A DNA stretch of 64,000 nt. It comes from Fallopia convolvulus. Taxonomy: Eukaryota > Streptophyta > Magnoliopsida > Caryophyllales > Polygonaceae. Position 1 is the first letter of the stretch. Every line of letters begins with the position of its first letter. This document shows, one piece after another, positions 43,004 to 54,287 of this stretch. The notes under the pieces were generated by a model that searched no databases, was not told the DNA's origin, and worked only from the letters and a program-made list of their open reading frames with translations. The stretch is from NCBI GenBank assembly GCA_964016875.1, contig OZ024724.1:49416438-49480437 (forward strand), in the 5' to 3' direction. The position numbers and the translations under genes were made by a program.

Positions 43004-44551
43004 ATGGACGATTTCTACGTTTACATTGCAATATTGACTACCGCCTTCATCGCCACCAAACACTTGCTCGACAAAATTCGAAATCTCCCGCCAAGTCCGT
43101 TCCCTGCCATCCCCGTCATCGGCCACCTCCACCTCCTCCGGGAGCCCATCCACCGCTCCCTCCTCCAAATCTCCCGACGCCACGGCCCCCTCCTCCTCCT
43201 CCGCCTCGGCTGCCGCCAGGTCCTCCTGGTCTCCTCCCCTGCCGCCGCCGAAGAATGCCTCCACAAAAACGACGTCCTCTTCTCCAACCGCCCTTCCTTC
43301 GTCTCCGGCGAGACTTTCGGTTACAATTCCACGGCTCTCTCCTGGGCGCCCTACGGCGACCACTGGCGCAAACTCCGCCGCATCTCCAACGCCGAGATTC
43401 TCTCCCCTCACCGTCTCCAGAAGCTGGCTAGCATCGGCGCCGAGGAGGTCACATCGCTAATTCGCCGGATCTATCGTCAGGCGCCAATGGAAGAAGGATC
43501 CGATTACCAGAGGGTGGATTTGAGATCTGCGTTTTTGGAGACGACGACGAACGTGATGACGAGGATGTTGGCTGGGAGGAGGTTCCATGGAGATGAAGGA
43601 GAGGAATCGGAGGAAGGAACGAGGTTGAAGGCTATGATTAGAGATATGTCCGGCCCCGGGGGGCTCACTTCCATTGGAGATTTCTTTCCCGTGCTGAGGA
43701 GGATTGGAATCAGACACGGAGAGAAGAAGTTAAAGGCTCTGTTTGACAGGTTTGATGCATTTGTGCAGGATCTGGTGGATCATTCCAGGAGAAGATCGAT
43801 TCAGAGTGAGGCAAATTCCAATTTGGAATCTCGATCTGAAACCACGAGAGAAGACAGAGCGATGATTGAGGCTCTTCTCTCATTACAGAAATCGGAACCT
43901 GGCTTTTACACAGAAGAGATCGTTAAAGGCCTAGTTCTGGTAATGTTGCTAGGCGGAATAGAGACTACTTCCGGTACACTGGAGTGGGCCCTCTCCCTCC
44001 TCCTCAACAACCCTGAATCGCTGAAGAAGGCTCAGGCGGAGATTGATGGACACGTGGGCCATAACCATCTCCTCAACGAATCAGATCTCAACGGCCTTCC
44101 TTATCTCCACTCCCTCATCCTCGAAACGCTGCGTTTCCGCCCAACGGCGCCGATTCTGGTGCGCCAATCTTCCGAGGAGTGTACAGTTGGAGGGTACCGC
44201 GTTCCACGTGGCACGATCCTGATGGTGAACGTGTGGGCCCTGCAGCACGATCCGAGTGTGTGGGAGGATCCGGAGGAGTTCAAGCCGGAGCGGTTCGAGG
44301 GAGTGCAGGGGAACCGGGTCGGGTTTAAGTTGATGCCATTCGGGTCGGGCAGGAGGGTTTGTCCCGGAGACGGGCTTTCGATGAGAATGGTGGGGTTAGT
44401 GTTGGGGACGTTGATACAATGTTTCGAGTGGGAGAGGGATGGGGAAGAACTCGTTGATTTGCAAGAAAATGTAGGATTGACTGCACCTAAGATGAAGTCG
44501 TTGGTGGCTAAGTGCCGGCCGAGGAAGGAAACAATGAAGCTAATTTGTTAG
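43004..44551 (+). CDS. Cytochrome P450, CYP81-type, intronless (515 aa)
   Basis: Microsomal P450 monooxygenase. N-terminal membrane anchor (YIAILTTAFIA), then the hinge LPPSPFPAIPVIGH, I-helix oxygen-binding GGIETT (317-322), ExxR (Glu374-Arg377), PERF (428-431) and heme loop FGSGRRVCPG with ligand Cys453. Length and motifs are complete. The family call rests on overall CYP81-like wording (FGYNSTALSWAPYGDHWRKL). Substrate is unknown; CYP81 enzymes act on flavonoids, lignans, terpenoids and other specialised metabolites. Odd points: no intron where the neighbouring paralog has one, a 61-bp gap to an upstream MITE, and a MULE 27 bp after the stop. It could be silent or TE-driven. Confidence 0.9.
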   Translation: MDDFYVYIAILTTAFIATKHLLDKIRNLPPSPFPAIPVIGHLHLLREPIHRSLLQISRRHGPLLLLRLGCRQVLLVSSPAAAEECLHKNDVLFSNRPSFVSGETFGYNSTALSWAPYGDHWRKLRRISNAEILSPHRLQKLASIGAEEVTSLIRRIYRQAPMEEGSDYQRVDLRSAFLETTTNVMTRMLAGRRFHGDEGEESEEGTRLKAMIRDMSGPGGLTSIGDFFPVLRRIGIRHGEKKLKALFDRFDAFVQDLVDHSRRRSIQSEANSNLESRSETTREDRAMIEALLSLQKSEPGFYTEEIVKGLVLVMLLGGIETTSGTLEWALSLLLNNPESLKKAQAEIDGHVGHNHLLNESDLNGLPYLHSLILETLRFRPTAPILVRQSSEECTVGGYRVPRGTILMVNVWALQHDPSVWEDPEEFKPERFEGVQGNRVGFKLMPFGSGRRVCPGDGLSMRMVGLVLGTLIQCFEWERDGEELVDLQENVGLTAPKMKSLVAKCRPRKETMKLIC

Positions 44552-44578
44552 GTTGCAGCAATTATAATTGCTAAATTA

Positions 44579-45983
44579 GGGCAAAATACATCAACAGACT
44601 TGAACTTGTAACTTTTTTTCAACCAGCCCCCTCTAATATGAAATGTTCAAAAAAACACCTTAAGTTAGCTAAATTTATTCGGGTAAACACTGGTTGCTGA
44701 TATGGCAAAGTACGTGATTTTCACGTATCTTCATGCGAGTGAAAACTGAAATAGCAAATTATTAAATTAAAAAAATGTATTCCTTTGAGAATCAGAACTT
44801 GAGAGTGAAAATTGAAAAAAAAAATTAATTAATTTCAATCCCCATCTAATGTTCATCTCCTTCGTCATCCTCTTTACAATTTGCCATCACTCTTCATCTT
44901 CTTCCTCAGCCCTTGTCCAATTTCAACCCCCATCTAATGTTCCTCTTTTACAATTTGCCAATTGCCATCACTGTTCATCTTCTTTTACAATTTTCCAACA
45001 CAGTTGACATGGACACACTAGGAAACAAAATTCAATTGGTTCAATTAGGAAACAAAATTCAACTGAGAACGACGGCAAGAGTTTGACATTAGGAAACAAA
45101 ATTCAATTGAGCATGGACTTGAACTCTTCTCCGAGTCCATCGTTCGCCCCTCACTTTCTTCGAGTTCGTCATTCCGTCCTCACTCCCACTAATTCTGGAT
45201 CTGGTTCCTTTCTGGATCCGGCGGTGGAGACTTCCTCTCATTCTTCGAGTTCGTCGTCGCTCCGTCCTCACTCACTCTCTGGTTCTGGTTCTTTTTGCCG
45301 GTGGTGAAGACTCGAACTCTCTCTTCGAGTTCGACATTCCGTCCTCACTCTCTCTAATTCTAGATCTAGTTTCTTTTTGGATCCGGCGGTGAAAGACTTC
45401 CTCTAATTCTTCGAGTTCGTCGTCGTTCCATCCTCACTCGCTCTCTGGTTCTGGTTCTTTTTGTCGGCCGTGAAGACTCGAAGTCTTTGTTTGAGTTCGC
45501 CGTTCCATCCTCACTCCCTCTAATTCTGGATCTGGTTCCTTTCTGGATCCGACGGTGAAGACTCCTTTTAATTCTTCGAGTTCGTCGTCGTTCCGTCCTC
45601 ACTCACTCTCTGGTTCCTTTCTATTGCGGCGGTGCGCCGGTGAAGAATTCAAACTCAATGTCGTCGTTCTGTCCTCATTCACTCTCTGGTTTTCCTAAAA
45701 AAATAGGAAGAAGATTAAAAAAAAGGAAAAAAAGTATTTACATTTTTTTTTCTTATGTGGAAATAAAATTAATAAGGCATCTTACGTGGCAAAATAATTT
45801 GGCTTAGGTGGCTTAAAAAATGTACATATCAGCGCGCGTAATATTCACGGTCAGAAGATTTAGACCTTCAGTGTTTATTAGTGCTAAAATAGTTAAGTTG
45901 AGGTGTTTTTTTGAACATTTTATATTATAGGGGCCTGGTTGAAAAAAAGTTACAAGTTCAAGTGTCTGTTGATGTATTTTTCC
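44579..45983. mobile_element. MULE-like element with ~115-bp TIRs and internal tandem repeats
   Basis: Left end GGGCAAAATACATCAACAG and right end (reverse complement) GGAAAAATACATCAACAG. The inverted repeats run about 115 bp, through ACTTTTTTTCAACCAG and TGTTCAAAAAAACACCT. Flanks GCTAAATTA (44570-44578) and GCTAAATTG (45984-45992) agree at 8 of 9. No transposase. The interior holds a ~170-bp tandem repeat. Confidence 0.75.
45110..45640. repeat. Three-copy ~170-bp tandem repeat inside the MULE
   Basis: Units contain TTCGAGTTCGTC, TTCCGTCCTCACTC, CTAATTCTGGATCTGG and GGATCCGGCGGTGAAGAC. Three consecutive diverged units start near 45150, 45325 and 45495. Open frames here are by-products of the repeat. 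Confidence 0.7.
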
Positions 45984-46086
45984 GCTAAATTGGAGGTGGA
46001 GTGAGAAGGAAAACATGAAGACTACACGTCACATGTGTTTTTACTTTTTAGCAATAATTTCGGTGTTCGTTGATGTATCATGTAGC

Positions 46087-46420
46087 TAGAGGTGGGTTCG
46101 GTTGTTTCAGTTCCTCCGGACCTTGGAACCGGGACCGAAAATTTCCCGATTTCTCTGTTCGGTCTCGATTCTGATTCGGTTCCAATTTTTCCCGGTTCGA
46201 TTCCAGTTTTAAACCTTTAAAAAAATAAAAATAAACATTGAAAATACAAAGCCACGTGATCACTGTTTTGGAGTCGCGCCGCGGCTTTGCGTTTTGGAAC
46301 CGGAACTGGCGATTCTCCGATTCCAAGGACGTGGAACCGGTACCGGCCGACCCCCGGTTCCGGAACCGCCGATTTTTTCCAGTTCAGTTCCCAGGTTCCA
46401 AGCAACCGAACCCACCACTA
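46087..46420. mobile_element. hAT-type MITE, 334 bp
   Basis: TAGAGGTGGGTTCGGTTG at one end and CAACCGAACCCACCACTA at the other, with a perfect 8-bp target duplication CATGTAGC (46079-46086 and 46421-46428). Subterminal GGAACCGG/CCGGTTCC words repeat in both orientations. Confidence 0.85.
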
Positions 46421-46639
46421 CATGTAGCTAGTGAATTTTATTTATATTTAACAAAAAAAAGTGAATTTTGATATATTAATTTTTCCTCGAATTCTTTTTC
46501 ACATGCAACTAACTAGAGCTCACAAACTGTCCAAGGGCAAACCCTCAACTCACAGAATAACATCTATGAATTTATTCGAGCCTAGAAACTCGACTAGAAA
46601 ACAACAGGAAAAATTAATGGTTGTGGCATTAGTTCGGGT

Positions 46640-47221
46640 AACCCTAATGGTATAAATGCCTGAACCAAGGCAAAATGGGAAAAACCGAAGACGAATCATG
46701 TTAAGCTTAATTTTGATGGTGAAGTCGGTTCAGATGGATCTTCTTCCGTTGGGTTCATTCTCCACGACCATGTTGGACTACAAATCCATTTTTGACGGGG
46801 AACTAATCGATAGGCCACCAGTCCGTTCTGACCACCGATGTCATCGCTCTTCGTATGTGGATTCTTGAAGTTGTTCGTCGAGGCTTTTCCCACATTCAAA
46901 TTGAGGGTGATTGTTTGCAGATGGTGAATGAGTTGCAGATGGTGAATGTCGTTCGAGGCGATCGATGCTGTCCATGGGAGATCGAGTTGATTTGGTCTAA
47001 TATCCTTTGTTTCCTTGGCCACTTCCAGAGTTGGAGCATCTCACATACTTTCCGTGAGGACAACACAGTGGCGGACTACATTGCAGGATCTTTCAGGCGT
47101 GTCTCCTCAATCCCGTTGGCAATTGATTCGTGTTTTTGAAACCGCATCCACAAGGATACTCGATATAGAACGTCCATCTATTTGCTAAGTGGTCATCCTA
47201 ATTTCTTTCCTTATCAAAAAA
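46640..47221 (+). pseudogene. LINE tail: RNase H-like domain remnant
   Basis: KLNFDGEVGSDGSSSVGFIL (from 46703), a stop near 46793, then a continuation in another frame (MWILEVVRRGFSHIQIEGDC; HTFREDNTVADYIA) to 47139. This is the RNase H superfamily (RVT_3) that ends many plant L1-type LINEs. An A-rich end (CCTTATCAAAAAAG, about 47210) fits a LINE tail. Confidence 0.6.
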
Positions 47222-48118
47222 GCTAGAGGGCATTTAGCTCGCCTTCCAAACAATGGAAGTCTCTCCCTTCCCCCTTTCCTGAGCACTGTAGCCCCCAATC
47301 TCAAAACCAAAACCCTAGATCTCAAATTTTACTCAAAATCTCAAACTTAATCTGGTTTCTTCTCTCCCCAATCTTGAAAAGAAATCACTCTTCAACAAAT
47401 TATGGGTCTACGCGACCTCTCGAATCCCCAAATCACTGGTTCAAGGAGATCGTTGAGATTTCGAAATCTTGGATCTCCTCGAAAGAAAAAGGAAAGTTAG
47501 CGGCTAAGCAGTACCTTGAGTCTTCTAAGTTCAATTAGAGGAGAAGGAAAAGAAAACGACAAGGACTAATGAAAGAGGAGTTCCCTTGGGTGGGATGCTT
47601 AGGGTTTTGACTTGAAAGAGCCTCTCCTACCCAGGCTTCACAAGGGATGTTGGGAGCGGTAAATAGATGGTTGGATAGGCGAATTTCCGCGAGGGCTCGC
47701 CTCACAATACAGCTGGTAGGCGATGAACGTTCTCTTTCACAAGGATGAACACACTCCTTCGCTAAGATATGCTTCTAATCAGTCGGCATTTCTTCGAACA
47801 CATTGGAGGCGACTGAATCATAGCTCGTCGAGAACTCAAACACATCCCTCGATCCAGCCAAATAGGTTGAGCAAGTTATCAAATACCTCGTGATCATGAC
47901 TCTGGATGTCGTCGGGGATTCCATCGAAAAGATTTCCGATAACTATACTACCATTTGAATCCTTTGTGGCTTGAATTTGAGGCAAGTTGAAGTGCTTGAC
48001 GATGAAATTCTTCAAGTCTGAAATTGTACCGATCGTTTTGCGAATTTCCTTCCAACGCTAACATAGAAGCGCTCATCCTCCGTGTTGGATTCCATTGAAG
48101 TAGGTCGGAGGCTCGAAA
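47222..48118. other. Unassigned stretch, probably a minus-strand Copia leader/gag remnant
   Basis: 47222-47600 is CT-rich with CCCTAGATCTCAAA and no identified gene. From 48118 down, the minus strand after the PBS at 48119 reads short open pieces (PPTYFNGIQ; DLKNFIVKHFNLPQIQ) broken by stops, which could be decayed gag. I cannot assign it firmly. Confidence 0.3.
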
Positions 48119-48490
48119 GCTCTGATACCAATGAAACGGGAAATCTGGATTGATAAAGCGGTAACCGGATAATCCCATCTAGGAGCCCAGATTGAGGTTG
48201 AAACCAAGTGTCCCAAGCCTAGGGATTGAACACGAGTGAAGAAGGAACGATCCGAGGGTGATTGGTGACAAGGATAGATTTGAGAGAGTGTTTTGAGATT
48301 TGGGAGAAATTTGTTTTGTATTTGATTGATTTTGCCAAAAGGCTCATTCAAAGTTACATATAGGAAACGGGGAAGGGGATGAACGGTTCAACCGTTCTTA
48401 TAACATGAAATAATAGCAAACCGATTATTATAACTAAACCGGAATAAAACCTAGATTTAACTAAACCGAATACATGGAATTCCTGTAACA
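48119..48490 (-). repeat. Truncated Copia: PBS and one LTR
   Basis: GCTCTGATACCA at 48119-48130 is a minus-strand TGGTATCAGAGC primer binding site. One base further, an LTR of about 359 bp runs TGAAACGGG (48132) to CCTGTAACA (48490), i.e. TGTTACAGG...CCCGTTTCA in element sense. No second LTR is seen. Confidence 0.55.
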
Positions 48491-48566
48491 GTTTGAAGGC
48501 ACCTGCATAGAACTTAGTGTTCTCTCTTGCTTATTAATTAGATTCCATGAACAATCTACACTTTGA

Positions 48567-49076
48567 TTGAAGTTTGTCCATATAATGACCCTCCCGGGAA
48601 AACAGAATTATGTGCGTTTCAACTCTTATATTCCCACTAAAATCTATCCCTATAAAGTGATCCAAATTCATGTGGAGATCTGCTTTAAGATGCCTCTTGG
48701 TGTTTTGGTAAATAGAATGAAACTTGTTAGAGATAAAACTGAAAACTCAGAAGAAAAAAAAAATAGGATAGATATTCTAGGATACAATTACTCGTATGAT
48801 AAATTTCATGAACAATTGATCCTTAGCATAAATATTTTATATAATTTGAACGCACCAGGGGAACTACTATATGAGTACTTTAATTTATTTAAGGCTTTAC
48901 AATTTACTATATTGTATGTCCTTACTCTTTGTATGGCTATCTTTGAATTAGTGTGGTGGTCTTGGGACACCATCATGAAGAAAGTCCAAATGGGTAAGAA
49001 ATCCTCCAAGTCTGTAATCTGCTATGAGAAGAAATTCTCAGTTGAAAACCCCCCTGAATCGAAACTACCTGAATAA
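48567..49076 (+). CDS. Unrecognised 169-codon ORF
   Basis: Opens MKFVHIMTLPGKQNYVRFNS, has a hydrophobic segment near residues 113-133 (LQFTILYVLTLCMAIFELV) and a Lys-rich end. It is long for AT-rich DNA, but I recognise no family. Downstream, a 48-bp phrase (CCACTATGGTTGAGAAGACC...) occurs twice (about 49087 and 49156). It may be part of a decayed element. I would not call it a host gene without transcript evidence. Confidence 0.25.
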   Translation: MKFVHIMTLPGKQNYVRFNSYIPTKIYPYKVIQIHVEICFKMPLGVLVNRMKLVRDKTENSEEKKNRIDILGYNYSYDKFHEQLILSINILYNLNAPGELLYEYFNLFKALQFTILYVLTLCMAIFELVWWSWDTIMKKVQMGKKSSKSVICYEKKFSVENPPESKLPE

Positions 49077-49806
49077 TCTGAATTCGAACCCACTATGGTT
49101 GAGAAGACCACATGTAGTGGTGTTCAAAAGAACAAACCAAACAAGCCCACTAATCCACTATGGTTGAGAAGACCATTATTAGTGGTGCTAAAAAGAACAA
49201 ATATGAATCAATGATGAAAACACCGGCCAGTTGTGGTTTGGATTTTCATGACCAATTTTACAATAAAACTTGTGGAAAATGAGCCTTATAGAAGGGTAAT
49301 AGATGTGTTTTTGTTTGAAACACATTTGCTTTATCCTTATTCACAGTAACTTTGGTAAATCAAACTAGAAATTCAATTATTCATGTAATTATACAATATG
49401 AAATGTAGATAAAAAATGTAACTTCTAAGTTAGAAATCGAAATAGACTATATAATAGTAATATCAAATCGAAATCAAATTATTTATGAAGATAATGTATC
49501 ATGTGAATTAGAGAAGGGGAATAATATAATTAAGGTAAGTATTTACTTAATTTTGGAAGTGGGTAATCTCTCTTTAAAACTACTTAAGGTTTGTTCGGTA
49601 ACAATATGGCCATGTACTATTATGAGTTGATATAGTTAATGCCGATGTAGTTGATGCTATTATTATGTGATGAAATTAGTAGTTAAAACTAGTTGTTCAT
49701 TTTTTATTTTTTATTTTTTATTTTGGTCGAAAGGGAGGCGGTTTTTTATATAAGCTACACCATATTTGGGAAAAAGTTTTCCACACTCGAACTAGTTAAA
49801 ATAAAC
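49077..49806. other. AT-rich intergenic DNA
   Basis: No gene seen. It contains the short duplication noted near 49090-49205 and a T-rich run at 49700-49735. Confidence 0.4.
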
Positions 49807-49817
49807 ACATTTCAACT

Positions 49818-50435
49818 CACAAATAGACAATTGGAATAGAGCTAAAAATTGGGAAGAAGATGAAGAGAAAACCAAGCGAATGGGCTCGGTGAAAAATAAA
49901 CAATGACAAAAGAACACCAAGTGGAAAAAACCGAAGATAAATATAAAAAAATTAACTTTGATGGATCTCAGTTAGTAAATGGACAAACCGCAGGAGGCAT
50001 AGTCATTAGAGACCATCGTGGATCAGTACAAGGAATAAAAGCACAAAACTATGGTAAAATTACCGCCATTAAAGCTGAGGCTTTAGCTGTAAGAGTTTGC
50101 ATTATCGAAGCGCAACAAAATAATTTCTCAAATATTGAACTTGAAGGTGATAACCTACAAGTAATAAAGCAGCTCAAGGACACCCTAATTGCCCTTGGGA
50201 AATTAAAATGATCATTTCTGATATCCTTGTTTCTTTGCAAGGTTTCTCCTCGGTTAGGATTCTCCATGTCAATCGGGCTTGTAATATTGTGGTTGATAAA
50301 ATTGTCAAAATGAGCCACAGTCTCCCTATTGATGCAATTAAAATCCACCTAGAACTTTTTATTCTCATCCGTCAGGATGCTTTAGGGCATCCTCCCTGAA
50401 GGGAGTGCCTCTTAATTATTACCTAATAAAAAAAT
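49818..50435 (+). mobile_element. 5'-truncated LINE with RNase H domain and 11-bp TSD
   Basis: Flanked by ACATTTCAACT on both sides (49807-49817 and 50436-50446). The 3' end is A-rich (ACCTAATAAAAAAAT). It encodes an RNase H-like domain: INFDGSQLVNGQTAGGIVIR, EALAVRVCIIEA, NIELEGDNLQVIKQL, then a frameshift near 50210 and VNRACNIVVDKIVKMSH. Target-primed insertion of a 5'-truncated L1-type LINE explains all features. Confidence 0.75.
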
Positions 50436-50446
50436 ACATTTCAACT

Positions 50447-51918
50447 ACATAAGGTTCCCCCTCACCTTATTTTTTATCCCAAAATTTCAACTAGTATCAA
50501 CTGGTATAAATGCATTTCAACTACCACACCTGAACACCCATATATGTGAATTTTTATTCATTAAACTCCCATTTCAACTCTAATGGACGGAACCTTAAAA
50601 TTAGTAAATAAATATTTAGCTAAAATAATTAACTTCTAATTAGAGACCCCTTTATAAGTTACTTCCTATAATCTTATCTAGAGTACTTTGTCACACTCAT
50701 ATATATTTGATTTTGCTTGGCTACTACTGGTCACATGACTCACATTTCTTTTGCTTGGCTACTACTGGTCACTTTGATGGATAGTTGTTTGAAAAATAGG
50801 CAATAAGAGTGTATTTGAGAGGACATGGTGAGTTATGACGTTTGAGGCATCTTTCTGTTTTATCTTTTTTAAGCTCAGTTATAAGATATACATAAGTGTA
50901 TTAATATATCTAGTTACATTCGAAAAGTAATACTGAATAATGAATAGTGCATCAGATGAAATGCTACATGATTTTGAGAGTCGAAATTGCATGGTGTGGG
51001 ACTTGGGTTGATAAAAGTATCTGCATTATTTAAATGAGGTCAAATGACATTATTGAACCTATCTTTTCAGAGTTTTGGTTCTTTTCGAAATCGAAATTGA
51101 GCTCTCTATACTGTTGATTGGGGTATGCTAGTATATACTTGTCTATACTGTTGATTGGGGTATGCGCTGCTACCAATATTGGCTTGGAATATTTTCTTCA
51201 AAAAATAGACAAAAATAGTAAAAATAAATTATAGGAAGAAGGCAAAAAATGATGATTAATAATACACATTCACGTGAATTTTTTTCGAACATAGGCTTGT
51301 ATATTTTTTTATTTCTCAAAATAGGCTCATCAAAAAAAGTATTCCCAGTATAGGTTGGTTTTATTGACTATGAGTAAAATCGCCATTCAATACAGCGACT
51401 TTGATTGCAGTCACTTAATTTTTTTTTTTTTTGTTTAATTGACTACTGAATCACCGATTTCTACCGCAACTAATATTAAAGTCACCTAGTTGATTAAGAC
51501 TACATATTTACATTATATACTCCGTATTAATTTTAAGTTAAAATTTAAAATCTCGTACGTAGATTTGTCAGAATTTAACCCAACTCAAAAAATCGATCGG
51601 ACTCGATTGAAGCTTTTTGGTTTGAAATCCAACCCGGAAATCAATAGGTCAAGAACAACTCGAACTCGATCGACCTGAAAAAAATTGGGTTGATATTTTA
51701 TTATTATTAAATATTATTTTCCTATAATATAATATTAATTATTTTAAGAAACATAAAATAAAGGTTAAAAAAATTGACGATCGTGATCCGTTAGATCAAC
51801 CCGAACCCGTACCAAACCCGTAACAACCCAACCTAATCAAATTTGGAAATTTAGCGACCCGACGACTCGAGATCTGTTTTTACCCGAAACCGATTGACCC
51901 ATGCCCAAACTCGACCCT
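50447..51918. other. AT-rich intergenic DNA with small repeats
   Basis: No gene seen. CTATACTGTTGATTGGGGTA occurs twice 33 bp apart (about 51110 and 51143). 51550-51910 has many CAACCCG/CTCGA words in both orientations, like a decayed MITE, but I could not define ends. Confidence 0.35.
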
Positions 51919-52103
51919 TATTTTTTTGATAAAGTAAGGATTAGTTAGGGCCGCCGGCTCGCCTAGAGCATCATTAGGGATGAGAGCTGATTACTAACCA
52001 ATTCTAAAGAGAAAAGACAAACTGTCACCTAAGAGATTCGAAACGGTGATCTCGGGGGTACTACCCCAAAGACCCAACCGCCGAACCAAATACACGCCCG
52101 AAG
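51919..52103 (-). mobile_element. tRNA-derived SINE, minus strand
   Basis: On the minus strand: a head with a B-box-like GTTTCGAATCTC, a body, and the tail ATCAAAAAAATAAG. The flanks GCCCAAACTCGACCCT (51903-51918) and GCCCAAACTAGACCCA (52104-52119) agree at 14 of 16, a typical SINE target duplication. Confidence 0.6.
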
Positions 52104-52119
52104 GCCCAAACTAGACCCA

Positions 52120-52684
52120 TTTAACATGTCTACTCATATATTACATACTATCAAATAAAAGATTTCTTTAAAAAAAATATTTTATTACATAAAATCGATG
52201 TATTCACATACAATATCATATTATCTAATTATTTAACATACTGCCGGTTGCAACACTAATTTTCTTATATACTACTAGTATACTACCCATTATTTAGTTG
52301 AATTGTATAATGTTTTTTGTCAACATGAATTGTACATTTGTACAGTGGGGAGTTGAAGTAATTAAGTGGGGTGGGTTGGTTAAACAGACGGTGTAACGTT
52401 TCAAATTTGATGAGGGTAAGTCGTTGGTTCACACAGCGACTAAGAATTAAAAAGACGCTTCCTAAAACAGGACTTTGCTCCTTACCCACACATCCAGCCT
52501 ATGTTTAGAAATATTTTTTAACCGAGCTTATTTTAAGATATAAAAAGTTTTAGGAGCCTATAATGGAAAAAAATTCCATTCACGTACACTACTGCCAGCT
52601 GAAAATCAATACTTTCCACTGCTTTTGTAACGAAGAGATAACTCGGAATCCATACCCTAAAAAGCTAAACCAAAACAAAAAACA
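52120..52684 (+). promoter_or_regulatory. Upstream region of the second P450
   Basis: No other gene. A TATAAAAA box at 52539-52546 lies about 140 bp before the ATG, in a good position for the core promoter. The leader just before the ATG is A/C-rich (AACCAAAACAAAAAACA), as in many plant mRNAs. Confidence 0.5.
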
Positions 52685-54287
52685 ATGGAAATCTCCAACT
52701 TGACTTACCTCCCCATTTTCATAGTCCTGTACATCACCACCAAGCTCCTCCTCCACCGGATCCGAAACCTCCCGCCCGGCCCATTCATCTGCCTCCCCAT
52801 ATTGGGCCACCTCAACCTCCTCAAACCGCCTATCCACAAAACCCTCTCCAAACTCTCGGCCCAGCACGGCCCAGTTATGCTCCTCCGCCTGGGCTTCCGC
52901 CCAGCCCTAGTCGTCTCCTCCGCCTCCGCCGTCGAAGAATGTTTTACCAAAAACGACATCGTTTTCGCCAACCGTCCCCGTCTCATCGCCGGCAAGCACC
53001 TCGGCTACAACTACACCAGCCTCGCCTGGGCCCCGTACGGCGAGCGGTGGCGCGATCTTCGCCGGATCTCCACCGTCGAGCTCCTCTCCTCCAACTGCCT
53101 TAACCTCCTCTCCGCCATACGCGCCGACGAGGCCCGATTACTGGTAGACCAGATACGGAGAAGCGTCAGCGCGGATCCGGATCGGACCGTGGAGATGAGA
53201 TCGCTCCTCTCGGAGCTCTCGCTGAACGTTATGATGAGGATGATGGCCGGAAAGAGGTACTACGGGGAGGAATCGGACGACTGGGAGGAGGCGAAGAGGT
53301 TCAGAGAGATGGTGGAGGAGACTTTCCGGCTCTACGCGGGGTCGAATTTCGCCGATTTCTTGCCGGCGCCGGCGAGGTGGTTCGGAGTCGGCCGTGCGGT
53401 CGAGGAGAAGATGATCAGGTTGCAGGAGAAGAGGGACTCTCTGATGCAGTCGCTGATCGACGAGCGTCGGAGGTTAACGGCCTCCGGCGTTGAGATTCCG
53501 GCGCCGGAGAAAGGGAGAGGGAAGACGATGCTGGACGTTCTATTGCGATTGCAAGAAACGGATCCGGAATCCTTCAAAGACGAAGATATCAGAAGCTTGT
53601 TTCTAGTAGGACACTTCGATCAATGTATACTTTAATGAGATTAATTGATCTGCTGAATTTACTGAGATTGGAGCTTGATTGCAGGTTTTATTAGCAGCGG
53701 GAACGGATACTTCGGCGAGAACGATGGAAAGTGCACTGTCGCTTATGCTTTCCAACCGGAGGGTTCTGGAAAAGGCTCAGGCAGAGATCGACGATCGCGT
53801 CGGAAAAGCGCGGCTTCTAGAAGAATCGGACCTAAACAGCCTCCCCTACCTCCGGTGCATACTCCAGGAAACGCTGAGAATATGTCCGGCTGCACCCCTC
53901 CTAACCCCACACGAATCCTCAGATGAGTGCGAGGTGGGAGGGTACAATGTGCCACGTGGCACGATGCTATTCGTCAACGTATGGGCCATACAGAACGACC
54001 CGAAGAACTGGGCCGAGCCCGAGAAGTTCGTCCCGGAGAGGTTCGAGGAGAGGATCGGTGGTGGTAGAGTTAACGTTGGGCTCAAGTGGTTGCCTTTCGG
54101 GTCGGGTAGACGGGCCTGCCCTGGTGATGGGCTGGCCCTGCGGGTGGTGGGCCTGGTGCTGGGGTCGCTGCTGCAATCGTTTGATTGGGAAAGGGTTGGG
54201 GAAGACAATATGGCGGGAGTGGCGGAAGGTGGGATGCCGAAGCCTCTTCACGTTAAGTGTAAGAGTAGAAGACAAGTTCATGCATGA
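52685..54287 (+). CDS. Cytochrome P450, CYP81-type, two exons (507 aa)
   Basis: Exon 1 52685-53605 (307 codons), phase-0 intron 53606-53684 (79 bp, GTAGGA...TGATTGCAG), exon 2 53685-54287. Anchor and hinge LPPGPFICLPILGH, I-helix AGTDTS (312-317), ExxR (Glu369-Arg372), PERF (424-427), heme loop FGSGRRACPG with Cys452. All motifs are intact. The intron falls just before the I-helix oxygen-binding motif, the position usual for CYP81 genes. It is the same strand as the other P450 about 8 kb away, so the two are likely tandem-duplication relatives. Substrate unknown. Confidence 0.92.

Noticed and set aside
45083..45602. Arg-rich and Ser-rich frames in the MULE interior
   Set aside because: They arise from the tandem repeat on both strands and lack any start context or motif.
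49570..50620. A PIF/Harbinger-type MITE surrounding the LINE (AAGGTTTGTTCGG to CCGAACCTTAA-like ends)
   Set aside because: The inverted ends match only over a few bases and the TSD would be only TAA, so the evidence is too weak.
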